NCBI GenBank assembly: GCA_026315105.1
Contig: CM048750.1
Coordinates: 162,158,549 to 162,222,548, forward strand
Reading direction: 5' to 3'
DNA length: 64,000 nucleotides
Origin: Locusta migratoria
Lineage: Eukaryota > Arthropoda > Insecta > Orthoptera > Acrididae
Shown here: positions 10,110 through 22,262 of the stretch, in pieces
Numbering within the stretch: the first letter of the stretch is position 1
Layout: every line of letters begins with the position of its first letter
The notes under the pieces: model-generated
Told to the model about the DNA's origin: nothing
What the model saw: the letters and a program-made list of their open reading frames with translations, nothing else
Databases searched by the model: none
Program-made: the position numbers and the translations under genes

Positions 10110-10330
10110 TAATAATGGAAAGTCCAGGTTGGAATTAATAATATTGTAAGAACAGTTTACAACTCACCGCAAAGACGTGGCGACCAGCTGCGACAGGCAC
10201 ATACAAAAGACACACTCATACAACACTTTCAGCTATCGACGATGGCCTTCTTCAGAAAATAGAACACTCACGCAATCACACAGGCACACAACAGAGTCAT
10301 ACAACCGTCACCGGAGTTACGTCTCCTGAC
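10110..10330 (-). repeat. PLE-like terminal repeat, non-coding
   Basis: On the minus strand CTGAAGA (10257-10251), a spacer A, a weak GGC/GCT stem and GAAA (10232-10229) form a hammerhead-like core. The surrounding CA-rich sequence has no coding capacity. It may be a solo terminal repeat of another PLE family. Confidence 0.4.
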
Positions 10331-10845
10331 AGGTGATTTTCATATCGTGAATATATGTTTTGCAAACCTAAACACAAGCTTAGTAATATAAACATAATAA
10401 AACTTTAAAATATTGCAATTGCAGAGCATGAAAATTAACAGTGAACTAATACAACGACAAAATGATCCTAACAGAAATAAATGCACGAATATTATTTTGG
10501 ATATACGAGCGAGTTTCGAACACATTTTTGCATCTATTCGTTCTTTGGAACATTTTTTTCTGGAGTTGTAGTAGATGTATTTGTACAGTGCGGTAAAACG
10601 GCAGCAGCTTGCTGGACAGTGATGTCACAGGCAACACAATACTCAAATGGCTGCGTCTGAGCAGGATTTCAAATCATTTAGATTACATTTCCCGATTTTT
10701 CTTTTTGTACAGTACTTAAATTCACGAGCAAAACACCATTCTATGAGCATAAGATGACGTAATTAACTATTTACGACGATCTCCAGAATCAGTTACATAA
10801 ACTGTGGCAAAGGCTCTGCAAGGTTCGCTGTTTATGTACGAAAAA
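10331..10845. other. Unassigned AT-rich spacer
   Basis: No gene, repeat or motif is recognised. Confidence 0.4.
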
Positions 10846-10856
10846 GCGCCAAATGG

Positions 10857-11060
10857 ACCGGCCGCGGTGGCCGAGGGGACTGAGGCGCTCCAGTCACGGT
10901 CTGCACGGCCACTACGGTCGGGGGTTCGAATCCCCCCTCGGGCATGGATATTTGTGCCGTCCTTAGGATAAGCTAGTTGATAAGTAGTTTGTAAGTTTAG
11001 GGACTGATGACCCCGCAGTTAAGTCCATAAGCTCTACACACATTTGAACATTTTAATTTG
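10857..11060 (+). mobile_element. SINE, A-type, with 11-bp target duplication
   Basis: Full head, B box, tail hairpin and aacattttaattt end are present. The exact duplication gcgccaaatgg lies at 10846-10856 and 11061-11071. It is one of the best preserved copies. Confidence 0.9.
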
Positions 11061-11103
11061 GCGCCAAATGGCGACTTTCCCGGGAGGGTTAAGGGCCGGT
11101 CCT

Positions 11104-11635
11104 GTCTACATCTACGCACATATTCTGCCAGTCACATTGAAGTGCATGGCAGAGGGTTCATCGAACCGCGTTTATGACGTTTCTCTACAGTTGTATTCTC
11201 TAATAGCTCGCGGGAAAAAGGAGCACCTAAATCTTTCGCTTTCGTTCTGAATTCTCTTATTTTATTTTGCTGATCATGTCACCCTATGTAGGTGCTAACA
11301 AATTGTTTTGGCATTCGAAAGAGAAAGTTGGTGAAAGAAATTTCGCAAATAAAATCTTGCTGCAACGAGTAAAGCCTTTGTTTTAATGATTTCCACCCCT
11401 ACTCGTACATCAATTCCAAGTCTCTCTCTCCCCTACATCGCGATAGTACAAATCTAGCTGTCCTTCTCTGAACTTTCTCTAAATCGTCTGTCAGTCCCAC
11501 TTGGTGGGGATCCCCCAACGCGCAACAATAGTCCAAAATAGGACGCACAAGTGTAGTGTAGGCAGTTTTTTTAGTAAAACTGTTGCATTTTCTAATTGTG
11601 CTACCAACGAAGCATGGTCTTTGGTTCGATTTCCC
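11104..11635 (-). mobile_element. LINE 3' end, 5'-truncated
   Basis: The minus strand reads from a frayed 5' edge (SNQRPCFVGSTIRKCNSF) through VRPILDYCCALGDPHQVGLT and the EKVQRRTARFVLSRCRG block to a 3' UTR ending with a CTCTGC...GCAGAA hairpin and a short TGTAGA-type tail at 11104. It is the same family as 24029-24562 and 39618-40622. Stops break the frame. Confidence 0.8.
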
Positions 11636-12330
11636 TTTCTTCAGTGAAGAATTTTCTGTTCTTAGGAAAAAGCCTTGTATACCTGCACGAGAAGACGACA
11701 ATTTCAGTGCTTATCTACAAATATCGACCAACAAATTGTGGGAATAGACAGATACTGCTGCGAGAAAGAATGGCAGGTGTTGGACAAGTTGAAAAGTTAT
11801 GCGGGGTGGGAACTGTGTTCGGATGGCATGCGGTTAATATGATCGTAAAGCGGGATGTCACGTTTCGGCTAGCTATTCAGCACAAGTTTTCGGAATCTGG
11901 CGTATTTCATCTGCTAGAACAGCTAAGAACTCAGAAATTTCTATATCATATAAAATTTTTATTCTCTTCTGATTGCATTTTCATAATTACCATTATTTCA
12001 GTTGCCCTTATGTAACAACTTTAGGCACTATTTTAGTTAGTACTGATATTTCAACGTAAATTATGTTGTGACGTACTTTCCATTGCAAATAGGAACGTTA
12101 GGTAGAGTTTATTTAAATATTTTTACAAGAAGCACGATTTTATCAACAGTTACCAGCTTGGGAGTACTAAATTTGCATGCCCATGTATACCAGTATGGCG
12201 TAAGCGTTACGCACACATCATTTACATATAAACTTTTCAGATTCTAGATGAGATGAACATGACGAGACTATGCCTCCGTCAAAGCACAGAAAGAAGATGG
12301 CCAAATCAACTGTGGTATTACCTGACTTTA
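11636..12330. other. Unassigned spacer with one longer open frame
   Basis: A plus-strand frame of about 139 codons (11596-12015) overlaps the end of the LINE and has no recognisable domain. No gene is supported here. Confidence 0.4.
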
Positions 12331-12529
12331 GCCGCGGCGGAGCAGAGCAGCCGAGCACATCGATGCGCGAGGCCGTTCCCTATCGGGGGTTCGAATCTCC
12401 CCCCCCCCCTCGGGCATGGATGTTTGTGTCGTCTTTAGTGTAAGTTAGTTCATAAGTAGTTTGTAAGTTTAGGGACTGATGACCCCGTGGTTAAGTCCCT
12501 TAAACTTCACAAACTTTTGAACATTTGAA
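12331..12529 (+). mobile_element. SINE, A-type, diverged
   Basis: The A-box region is scrambled (gccgcggcggagcagagcag), but the B box ggttcgaatctcc, a C-run, and the whole tail (GTTTGTAAGTTTAGGGACTG and the GTCCC arm) are clear, ending gaacatttgaac. No clean target duplication is visible. Confidence 0.75.
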
Positions 12530-12654
12530 CCTGACTCTATGCCGCCACGGAACACACTCGCGGTCGATGGATTGCCTAACTCGTAGGCGTCTACAGGTGA
12601 AGCCAGGCACACGGTACCATCTGAATTGTGATAGTACAAGTGGCAAGCCAACTA

Positions 12655-13320
12655 CACTGCTCAAAACAATTAGGGAATCAGGTGATATATCGCACACAAT
12701 ATACTTACGGTAACTACTTTATTCACATATTGTGTGTGTGTCATACTGTACGATGTTTACCTGTCTCAACTATTTTCTTGAGGTTTACATGGCGATTACG
12801 TAGAGTGAGGCAACCATAATAGAGTGGCCTCTAATATGGTGTGTGATCGCCTCGGATGGACAGTACAATTGAACATCTGCATGACATGGTTATCAATCAG
12901 CTCTTGACGGATATTTGGCCATTCTTCCATGGGTACAATATACAGTTCCGCAACCGTCGTGGGAGGTGCTGGTCTGGCTGCAAAGCGTCTTCCAACTGCA
13001 TCCCAGACATGCTTCATCGGGTTTAAGTCTGGTGAACAAGCTGCCCACTCCATTCGTCCATTTCCCTCGTCTTCAAGCATGTTGTCCACCAGTGCAGCTC
13101 TGTGGGGACGAGCAATAGTCCGCCAGAAGGAACCCATCTCCTATGGTACCTACGTGAGGAACAACAATAGGTCGAAGTATCTCATCTCTATACATATGAG
13201 CAATCAAAGCGCCATTCTGAACGACATAGAGGGCCGTACGTTTGCCAATACTGACAGCTGTCCATACCATTCGTCCACTACCATGATATGTTAACTTATC
13301 CTGCACATAAGCATGACTGT
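12655..13320 (-). pseudogene. Tc1-like transposon, C-terminal transposase
   Basis: The left terminus cactgctcaaaacaattagg begins at 12655 after a TA. The minus strand encodes the C-terminal catalytic half: a VWTAVSIGKRTALYVVQNGA stretch (about 13200-13270), then a frame break, ARPHRAALVDNMLED, and MEWAACSPDLNPMKHVWDAV, the family block just before the last catalytic acidic residue. The N-terminal DNA-binding half and the second terminal repeat are missing. The terminus matches the Tc1 copy at 26310-29070. Confidence 0.8.
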
Positions 13321-14417
13321 TTATTTAGTTCCGAGCTAATGATCGTATATATAGCAAAATTTGCCACATTGCTATGAAACGATAGAGACTGTGAATAGGA
13401 CAAGAAAATGCTGTGTTAGCAGTAAGTTTTAGAACGAGATAACGACTTTCTAATATCGCACGAAAACTACGAGCAATTCATTGAAATTCGAGTGGACACA
13501 TACAGAATATAAACACCAAAACGAAACCTAAGGAAATGTTAATTTTCTTTGGAAAACGTTTTACTATTTGGGAGGCAGAACATATATTTGCAGGGCATCG
13601 CGATGGCTCTATTTTTTATCTTCAATTTCTAAAAATGACTGATCATCCTGAATCTTTAGAAGATGAAAAAGCTGCTAATATTTGTCAAGAGACATATCAT
13701 ATCAAGATAAGTAAGGTCTCGGAATGACTGGAACTATATTAGGGAAGACAGAACTAGAAACTATGGGAAATTTGTAAAATCATTGATATTTCAACAGACT
13801 GAGGGTCTGGTTTGAGTTTAGAGATTGTGAGAGCAGTAGTTACCTAGAGAGGTAATGTATTCTTACAGGAGAAGGGAATAAAAACTAATTTACATACATA
13901 GTATTTATTACTCATTAGTGATACTCATTAACGATTTATGATATCAAAAGTGTGATATGTAGTTCTTTGTTTCCAAATGATCGAAGTGACGTGAGTAAAC
14001 TGCGCCGTTTTCGATCGTCGAGAATGAGAAGTCATTTCCCGTTAGAGGTTGAATGTTTCACGCATCAAACAGATAAACTTGTTCCATCACTACTTTGTAA
14101 ATTATAATTTCTGTCCGCTTCGAGAACGATGGGGATGAGGTGACTTTGATTGTGCCTCACCACTTGGAATACACAAGCCTTTTCACTAAGTCACTGAAAT
14201 GTCATGATGATAGTAAAGGCGTTTCTTGAATTATGTATGCGGAAACCAGCAGAGCTCGTTTAGCGTCGGTTATGGTTTCAGTTGTACATGTAACACCATC
14301 GTGTAATATAGCAATTCTTTTCATTTGCATTTCTGTAGGATAGAAATTCAAGCTCATTGTCTGCAGATGGAAGTGTCAATGACGATACCTCGTTCTTGTA
14401 GATGCACACCCCATCAG
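13321..14417. other. Unassigned AT-rich sequence
   Basis: No gene or repeat is recognised. Short open frames lack motifs. Confidence 0.4.
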
Positions 14418-14990
14418 CTCAAAGCTTGTCGCGTTTAAACTGCAAAACGAGTCGAAATGCTGGAATTTCAACGCGCTCAAACCAAGCCTGTGTTAATGAC
14501 ACGGTACTAACCGTAGGTGACACAAAATCGGTTGATACGTTGTCAGGAAGAGCTCTCAGGATTTGAGCACTGAAAGTGTACAACGAAAGTGATGTTTGAT
14601 TATTATCTACTTGGGCTAAAAGTCACGAGATGTTTTTTCGGTGTTCGTAAACGCGTGGCTTTCTAAGCTCTGAATCCCATTACGAGTTGTCATAGAAACG
14701 CTTATAGAACTCTACGTCGCCAACGATAGTATCTTTGCTTTTAATTGTTATGAGGTCTCGACAGCTGAAGCTTGTTGTTCCTCTTGACGTGTTTACTGCT
14801 GTGTATTCATCTCCCGTTTTAGCTTTTACTTCTTTTTATTTTCATTCAATTCTTTCCTCTTCTCATCCGCAGTTGTATGGGACTGGAAAGGATTTTTAAT
14901 TGATGACGTTATCGATGACTTCACTGGTGTCACGTTTTTCGGTCGCTCAGATTTTTTTCTAACACCCAGAGCAAGGACATCTTTTTGTAA
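14418..14990 (-). pseudogene. Possible LINE endonuclease relic
   Basis: The minus strand has a lysine-rich stretch (DVLALGVRKKSERPK, about 14980) with a few stops, and then 65 open codons ending at 14418 with SLTQAWFERVEIPAFRL and FKRDKL. After one stop comes ADGVCIYKNEV. This spacing resembles the LTExW...IP.....R....GG.CIY pattern of non-LTR retrotransposon endonucleases. The assignment rests on motif resemblance only, and the key catalytic residues are not all visible. Confidence 0.3.
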
Positions 14991-15368
14991 AACATGCTAT
15001 CATGCCTTTAGAAAATTTATAAGGAGTAAAATTTTCAAGAGACACCTCTAACGTAACAATTTTATGTGCAGTAGGTTTTATATACAATCAGTAATCGAGA
15101 ATACACCACAACTCTCGTGATGCTTGCTGATGTACTCAGCCAAACATTACCATTGGTTTTTACAAAAGGAGGCTGTTGATGTTAGCAAAGCAACGGAGAT
15201 CTTTCTCGATACAGTCTATGTTTAAGAATAAGCGAGAGAATGTGGCTATAGAATTCATCCTCCCGTACGATCACGCCGAAGAACTAGCAGATATTATAAG
15301 AAGCATTTAAAAAAATGTTCAAATGTTTGTTAAGCTTAAGGGTCACCAGTCCCTAAACTTAAAAACTA

Positions 15369-15736
15369 TTGATAGATCTGAAGCATTGAATTAAAATTTG
15401 TGGTGCGGCCGGGAATCGAACCCGGACCTCCATCCTTACTAGGCAGACGTCTTAACCGTTAGACTACCACACCACTAACGATTAAGGCGCCTTGGAATAG
15501 TCTATGTACGATTTCCCTCCACAACACAAACTTTAATTCAGCTTCTTTGTTCCAAAGATAATTGCCACTACTGCCAAGGCTCTCCATGTAGCGGAATAGC
15601 ACCTCAACAATGGACATGGTGGAACAATCCTGTTAAGGTGATATAAATATCAATTAATTCGAATAAATAATCCCAGAGACAGATTTACGTCTCAAATATG
15701 TCAAAGACATTATTGATAGATCTGAAGCATTGAATT
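15369..15736 (-). mobile_element. 368-bp element with terminal direct repeats
   Basis: The element begins and ends with the same 24 bases, starting ttgatagatctgaagc (15369-15392 and 15713-15736), and is flanked by an 8-bp duplication of the SINE, aaaaacta. It contains a tRNA-Thr-like sequence at 15400-15475 and has no coding capacity. A miniature terminal-repeat element, or a tRNA-derived SINE with long duplicated flanks, would both fit. Confidence 0.65.
15400..15475 (-). tRNA. tRNA-Thr(AGT)-like sequence
   Basis: It is 76 nt long. The acceptor stem GTGGTGT pairs with GCACCAC at all seven positions (one G-T pair). The T arm CCGGG/CCCGG around TTCGATT is perfect. The anticodon loop is CTAGTAA, anticodon AGT. 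The anticodon stem is disrupted (GC opposite GG), so a functional tRNA is doubtful. It lies within a mobile element, so it is more likely a tRNA-derived promoter than a host gene. Confidence 0.45.
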
Positions 15737-15880
15737 AAAAACTAGTTATGAACTACTTTATACTAAAGACGACACAAATATCGATGCCCGGGGAGGGGGG
15801 GGGTATTCGATCCCCCGATCGTAGCGGCCGTGCAGACTGTGACTGGTGCGCCGCAGACCGCTCGGCCACTGCGGCCGGCA

Positions 15881-16780
15881 AGAAGCATTTAGTATCTCAA
15901 TTCGATTAATTCAGGTATTGAGCAGAATCATGCAACAATTGTCAGTTTCATGTTTTTTTTAATGAAACTGAAGACTGGTGCGTGGTTTTGCACAATACGT
16001 AATCGAGACACAGTTGTACGACGGCGTCAAAACAGTATATCGATAACTTCACGTCGAGCTCCACTCTATCAAACAGGAAAAGTAATTTTAAGGGGGATAT
16101 GTCTAGCCGTATTTCTATTACAATCATCTATTTAGGAAATATAATTTTTGTGTACGTTCTTCGACGTTATAATCTCAACACAATTCTACAAAACTCTTAT
16201 TTTCAACAAGATGAGAGGATGCAGAAACGCAGGCTTCAAAGTACCGTGTAGATCGAAAGTGACTACATTGCAATTTTGAAAGCAGAAACGAATCTGTGGT
16301 TGGCAGAATGGTGAAGGGAAAATGACTTGTAGCAGTCTATGTAGCAGAGTGTTTATAGTTTTGCAGTCCAGAAATTTTCCCTTCAGTTAGATTTTTAATG
16401 TCGACTATTCCATCTCCTCCTGTGCAAATTGTAACAGTAGACAGATATTCCTCGGTCCTCATTACGACGTGGTCAAAAAGATGTGTTTTTTTATTGTAGG
16501 AAAATCCACTTGGTACGTATTCTGTGAACAAAAACGTCAATACATTTTTCTGTTGGTATCATTCTAACCAGGTTATTTACAACGCAAGATTCATCTACAA
16601 AATTATCACCTCAGGCTGAAATAAGGTGAAGTGAAAGGCCACGTACGAGATGCAATAATTATGTTTCATAATTTGGTAAAAGAATATTTGTGCACTAAAC
16701 AACAGGAACTTTTCGAGATATGAGAATCAGCGTAATTCACGCAATTTTAAGAAAGCTTGCGTTCAATGTTATTATTTATT
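15881..16780. other. Unassigned AT-rich sequence
   Basis: No gene, element or notable motif is recognised. Confidence 0.4.
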
Positions 16781-17090
16781 TCCATTGCACATGGTGTGTG
16801 CAGTGGTGCTTAGAAACATTTTTAACAAATTACTGTTGATAAAATGGTTCAGTGTAGTGCTTCTCTGTTCTCGTTACCTTGTGATTTTATGTGATACTGC
16901 ACACCTGTCTCTCCATTTAAATGATGCTCATCTTCCACTTTGTCGCCGTGTTATATGTATTGTCTCTTTTTTTTGTACTTCACTTGTATTTTGCTATTTT
17001 CCTCGTTAAATGTGTAATTTCTGTAAGGTGAAGAGCGCCTCAGATGCCGCCAGCCGGTCCCGTCCGGGGAATGAAATAACAATGAAGGGA
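16781..17090 (+). mobile_element. Jockey-type LINE 3' UTR fragment
   Basis: The sequence ends with gccgccagcc...ccggggaatgaaataaca and an A-rich tail, matching the 3' end of the LINE at 57350-59085 (gctgccagccc...ggtaatgaaatgacaata). Coding sequence is absent, so this is a strongly 5'-truncated insertion. Confidence 0.65.
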
Positions 17091-17383
17091 AAAAAAGAAG
17101 ATAAAGGGTTCCTCCTCTAATGCCTCGTTCAGCGTCTGTGTGTCTTCTAGTACATCAGTGTTTCTATCAGGGCGTTCACCGGTCAGAGACAAGTGTCGCA
17201 TCTGTCATTTTAACCAGTGTTTTTCGTCAAGTGTGTAGTAGGCCTACTATGATACAATTTTGGACGCACATTTTGTATTATGTATGTAGCGTAAACTGTT
17301 TGTAAAATGTCTCTCGAAAACAATCATTAGTAGTAAAACGTTTGTTTGTGTTGCTATTTTCGGCAGCAAGTGTGGAATTATTC
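17091..17383. other. Unassigned spacer
   Basis: No gene or repeat is recognised between the LINE 3' UTR and the SINE. Confidence 0.4.
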
Positions 17384-17590
17384 GCCGTCCGCGGTAGCCG
17401 AGGTGACTGAGGCGCTCCAGTCACGGTCAGCACGGCCACTACGGTCGGGGGTTCGAATCCCCCCTCGGGCATGGATATTTGTGCCGTCCTAGCTCGTAAG
17501 TAGTTCGTAAGTAGTTTGTAAGTTTAGGGACTGATGACCCCGAAGTTAAGTCCCATAAGCTTAACAAACATCTGAACATTTGAACATTAT
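17384..17590 (+). mobile_element. SINE, A-type
   Basis: Head gccgtccgcggtagccgagg, B box ggttcgaatcc near 17449, duplicated GTAAGTAGTTCGTAAG words, tail hairpin, and a doubled acatttgaac end. Possible short duplication attattcg/attatttg. Confidence 0.85.
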
Positions 17591-18235
17591 TTGAAAATGA
17601 TAAGACTGGTATATTTACAACAAATTTGACATATAATTTGAAACAGTTCTGGAAATTTTTCATGCTGATAACCCCCACAAAATAATAAAAGAAACAAATC
17701 ATCACTTACTGCATTTTCACAGGACATGTGGTCAAACTTCAGCATTACCTCAAACTGTTAACTACTAACTCCATTCACCACATACTTTGCTCTGTATATT
17801 ACTAAATGTACCTGAAACATTATATCACTGTACAGCATGTAGTTCTGGAACATTTTTAGTAGTTAAGCTTCTGTGTGCATTGTTGTGCAGTGAAACAGTA
17901 GCATTAGTGGTGGCGTTTTGATTTATTACTATTGTAGGGGTGTTGTTGGTAAGCGAGGAAGGTATACTTTTAGAGAAAGATCTCACAATAATAGTAACAT
18001 ATGAAATTTATTTTCAAACAAATCACTAATATAATTTGGACGTTAGAGCATAAAAATCTTTCTAGTCTGAAAAAGTCCAGACAGCTGGTGAATACCTGAA
18101 AGGTCATACACCAGTCCACAAATATTTTATAAGTCTCATTTTGTAGCACAGTATGAAGATATTACGAAGCAGTGTATTACAGTGTGGACTCAGTTCTGGA
18201 AATCACAGCTCTTTGATGAGATGGAGGGTACTGTA
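17591..18235. other. Unassigned spacer before the minisatellite
   Basis: No gene or repeat is recognised. The 21-bp repeats begin gradually at about 18240. Confidence 0.4.
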
Positions 18236-18995
18236 CTGATTCAATAAACACTGCAATAACTCAACGACCTCTGCACTGACAAGATGAACTCTATATTGAC
18301 TCCACAAACTCTCAGATGACTCGACGAATAACTCCAGTGACTTGACGGAAAACTCCACTGACTCAATGAACAACTCCACAGACTCAACGAATAACTAACT
18401 ACACTGACTTGACAGGCAATTCCACTGACTTGATGGACAGCTCCACTGACTCGACAGAGAATTCCACTGATTTGACAAACAACTCCACAGATTCGATGAA
18501 CAACTCCATTGATTCGATGAACAACTCCACTGACTCGATGAACAATTCCACTGACTCAACAAACAATTTCTGACTCGACAGACAATTCCACTATCTCAAC
18601 AGACAACTCCACTGACTAGGACAATTCAACTGACTCGATGGAAATCTCCACTGACTCGACAAACGACTACATATACTTGATGAACAACTCCACTGACTCC
18701 ACGAGCAATTCCACTGACTCAATGAACAACTCCTCTGACTTGACGGACAATTCACTATCTCAACAAATAACTACACTGACTTGACGAACAACAACAATGA
18801 CTCAATGGACAATTCTACTGACTCGATGGACAGCTTCACTAACTCGCCAGAAAACTACACTGACTGGACGAACAAGTTCATGTACTCAATGGACAATTCC
18901 ATTGACTCAATGAACAACTCCACAGATTTAATGTACATCACTGATTCGACGAACAACTCCACTGACTCAACGAATAACTCCACTGCAGACTTGCC
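18236..18995. repeat. 21-bp minisatellite array, part 1
   Basis: Degenerate tandem copies of a unit like aactccactgactcgacaaac with a 21-bp period. Because 21 is a multiple of 3, frames stay open, giving plus-strand NNSTDSM-like heptads and minus-strand SVELFIE-like heptads. This is repeat translation, not evidence of a protein. Part 2 resumes at 20120. Confidence 0.9.
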
Positions 18996-20119
18996 CATAA
19001 TAGTTCGCAATCGTTAGTGCTCACTTTAGTTTACGGCTCTGCCGCGAACTAGTTCGCTCTTTTAGATCGTCCGCTCCCAGTGACGGCTGAGTGACGTGGA
19101 TTGCGCATGCAGGTGGAGCTGCTAACGATATCAGGCAAACCAAAACAAACAGTTTGTGGATAATTTCTCGTGTTTAAGTTTAGAGTTATATGTAGGCTTT
19201 ATGGAATTTATTAGTCAGATATTGCGGAGTGCAGAACTTGAAAACAGAAATTTGGTAGCACTGAAATATGTAATCTAGCAGGCGGACGCTCACCTCGAAA
19301 TGACTTATCAGCTAAGTGATTTTTAATTCTGCTACGCCCCCTCTTGCTATTGCCCGTCGGTCTTCGGAAAAGAATCCAATGAACTATGAAGCGAGATACG
19401 TTTGACATAATCACCCACTCCTTCTAGTTCGCCCACTGCTCCTAGTTCGCCCACTGCTCCTAGTTCGCCCGCTGCTCCTAGTTCACCCGCTGCTCCTAGT
19501 TCGTTCGCTGCTCCTATTTCGCTCGCTGCTCCTATTTCGCTCGCTGCTCCTATTTCGCTCGCTGCTCCTAGTTCGCTCGCTGCTCCTAGTTCGCCCGCTC
19601 CTTCTAGTTCGCCCGCTCCTAGTTCGCCCGCTCCTTCTAGTTCGCCCGCTCCTTCTAGTTTGCCCGCACTTTTCGGCTTTTGCTAGTGCTACTAAAAGAG
19701 CTCTTTTTTATGACAGCGTTTTTATATAATGAATCAGTGTTGCCAAAGCGTGTGCTATTACCCATATTTTTGGGCAATTTGATATCAAATACTTAGACAA
19801 ATAATCCAGTTATTTACAGGAATGGATGATACAATGGTATTCAACTACTTTCCATACAGAGTACTCCTAGTACTTTATTTTTAAAATGGATTTCTTGTGG
19901 CAGTGAACTATGAAACTACAGCTGAGCTGCATCTCAACTCGAAATGAAGGTAACTGACTGAAGGGAAACACGCAATTATGCACGCTCTCGCCTCCTCTCG
20001 TTGTTCCCCGTCATTCTTTGGTAAAGGAGTGGACGAACTAAGAGACGAAGGATCTGCTAACTAGTTCGCATAGTTTGCCTGTGGGAGCACTCTTCTGAAC
20101 TAGTTTGTTTGCGAACTAC
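18996..20119. mobile_element. 1.1-kb insertion in the minisatellite
   Basis: It starts near tagttcgcaatcg (18998-19010) and ends near tttgcgaacta (20108-20119), so the ends are short inverted repeats around TAGTTCGCAA. It includes further agttcgc palindromes and an 18-bp tandem block. No transposase is visible and no target duplication could be confirmed. A non-autonomous DNA transposon is the simplest reading. Confidence 0.5.
19419..19670. repeat. 18-bp tandem repeat
   Basis: About 14 copies of ctcctagttcgcccgctg and close variants (ctattt and ctagttcgctcgctg types occur as runs of adjacent copies, which suggests local duplication). The unit contains the agttcgc word found at the ends of the host element. 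Confidence 0.9.
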
Positions 20120-22262
20120 ACAAGACTACTCCACTGACTTGACAGACAATTCCACTGACCCAACAAACAACTCCACTAACTCAACAGACAACTCCACTGA
20201 CTAAAGGGACAATTCCACTAACTCGATGTACAACTCCACTGACTCGACAAACAATTCCACTGACTCAACAGAAAACACAACTGACTCGACAAACAACTCC
20301 ACGGACTTTGCAGACAACTTCACTTACAAATCCACTGACTTGAAGAACTACTCCACTGACTCGACGGACAACACCACTGAATGGACGGACAATTCCAGTG
20401 ACTCGATGAACACCTCCACTAAATTGACTAACATCTCCACAGACTCGATGAAGAACAGCACTGACTCGATGAACAACTCCTCTGACTTGATGGACAATTC
20501 CAATGTCTCGACAAACAACTCATAGACTCGACAACTCCACTGACTCGACAAACAACTCCTCTGACTCGACGGGCTATTCCAATATTTCGACAAAAAACTC
20601 CACTGACTCGACGAACATTTACAATAACATGGTGAACAATTGCACTGACTCGATGGACAGCTTCACTGACTCCACAGAAAACTCCTTTGACTGGACTAAC
20701 CAACTCCACAGAGTCGATGAACAACTCCACAGAGTCGATGAACAACTCCACAGAGTCGATGGACAATTCCACAGACTCAATAGACAATTCCACAGAGTCA
20801 ATGGACAATTCCACAGACTCAATGGACAATTCCACAGACTCAATGGACAATTCCACTAACTCGACCAACAACTCCACAGAGTTGACAAATAACTACAAAG
20901 ACATGACGAAAAACTACATTGACTCGACTGTCAATTCCAGTGACACAAAAAACATCTTCACTGACTCGATGAACTATTCAACAGACTCGACAAACAACTC
21001 CACTCACTAATCGAACAACACCACAGACTCGATGAACAACTACACTGTCTCAATGGATAATTCCACTGACTTGATAGACAGCTGCACTGACTCGACGAAA
21101 ACACCACTGACTCGTCGAACAACTCTACAGATTTGACATACAACTCCACTGAATCGACGAACTACTCCACTGACTCAACGTACAACTCCACTTACTCGAT
21201 GGACAATTCCACTGACTCGATGAAAAACTCCACTGACTCAACGGACAACTCAACTGACTGAATGGACAGTTCCACTGACTCGATAGACATCTCCACTGAC
21301 TAGACAAACAACTCTACAGACTCGATGAACAATTCCACTGATTTGAAGAAAACAACTCTACTGATCAAGGAACAACTGCACTGTCTTGGTAGACAATTCC
21401 ACTGATTTGCTGGACAACTCCACTGACTGGACAAACAACTCCACAGACTCGACAAAGAACTCCACTGACTCGGCGAGCAACTATGCTGACAATTCTGCTG
21501 ACTCAATGAAAAACTCCACTGACTCGAGTACAAATCCACATACTTGACGAAAACTCCACAGACTCAACAAACAACACCACAGACTCGACAAACATCTGCA
21601 CTGACACAACATACAATTCCACTGACTTGACAAACAACTCCACTGACTCGACTGACAACACCACTAACTCGACAGACAACTCCATTGACTCGATGGACAA
21701 TTCGACTGACTCAATGGACATCTCCACTGACTTGACAAACAACTCCACAGACTTGATAAACAACTCCACAGACTTCACAAACAACTCCACTAACTCGACT
21801 AACAACTCCACTGACTCGACTAACAACTCCACAGAGTCGATAAACAACTCCACAGACTCGACTAACAACTCCACAGAGTCTATGAACAACTCCACAGACT
21901 AGATGAACAACTCCACAGACTCGATGAACAACTACAATGACTTGTCAAACAAGACCATTGGCGCAACATAAATCTCCACTGTCTTGATGAACAACTCCAC
22001 AGACTTGACAAATAACTCCACAGACTCGACAAAGAACTCTAGTGACTGTACAATCAGCTCCACTGACTCAATGAACAACTCCACAGACTTGATGGACAAC
22101 TCCACAGACATGACAGACAACTCCACAAACACACCGAACAACTCCTTTATTCTACGAATGACTCCACTGTCTCCATGAACAGCTCCACTGACTCGCCGGA
22201 CAATTTCACTGACTCAACACACAATTCCACTGACTCGGTAGACAACTCCATTGACTTGACTA
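20120..22262. repeat. 21-bp minisatellite array, part 2
   Basis: A continuation of the 21-bp unit over more than 2 kb, with blocks of nearly identical neighbours (for example cacagagtcgatgaacaact repeated around 20703-20760, and cacagactcaatggacaatt around 20770-20850), which points to local amplification. Open frames of over 100 codons on both strands follow from the period. Confidence 0.9.

Larger units (their letters stand above)
15306..15880 (-). mobile_element. SINE, A-type, split by a 368-bp insertion
   Basis: On the minus strand the head and B box occupy 15880-15745 (with a C/G-run) and the 3' tail occupies 15368-15306. The halves join at the word aaaaacta, which is present on both sides of the inserted element (15361-15368 and 15737-15744). 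Confidence 0.8.

Noticed and set aside
11855..11885. Possible hammerhead core (CTGAATA, GCTAGC, CGAAAC on the minus strand)
   Set aside because: The stem would have only two pairs with a two-base loop, which cannot form.
15400..15475. Functional host tRNA-Thr gene
   Set aside because: The anticodon stem is mispaired and the sequence sits within a mobile element; kept only as tRNA-like.
20428..21895. Long open frames on both strands giving SVELFIE or NNSTDSM heptads, which look like a repetitive secreted or coiled-coil protein
   Set aside because: They are produced by the 21-bp period of a degenerate minisatellite, break often, and have no start context or flanking domain.
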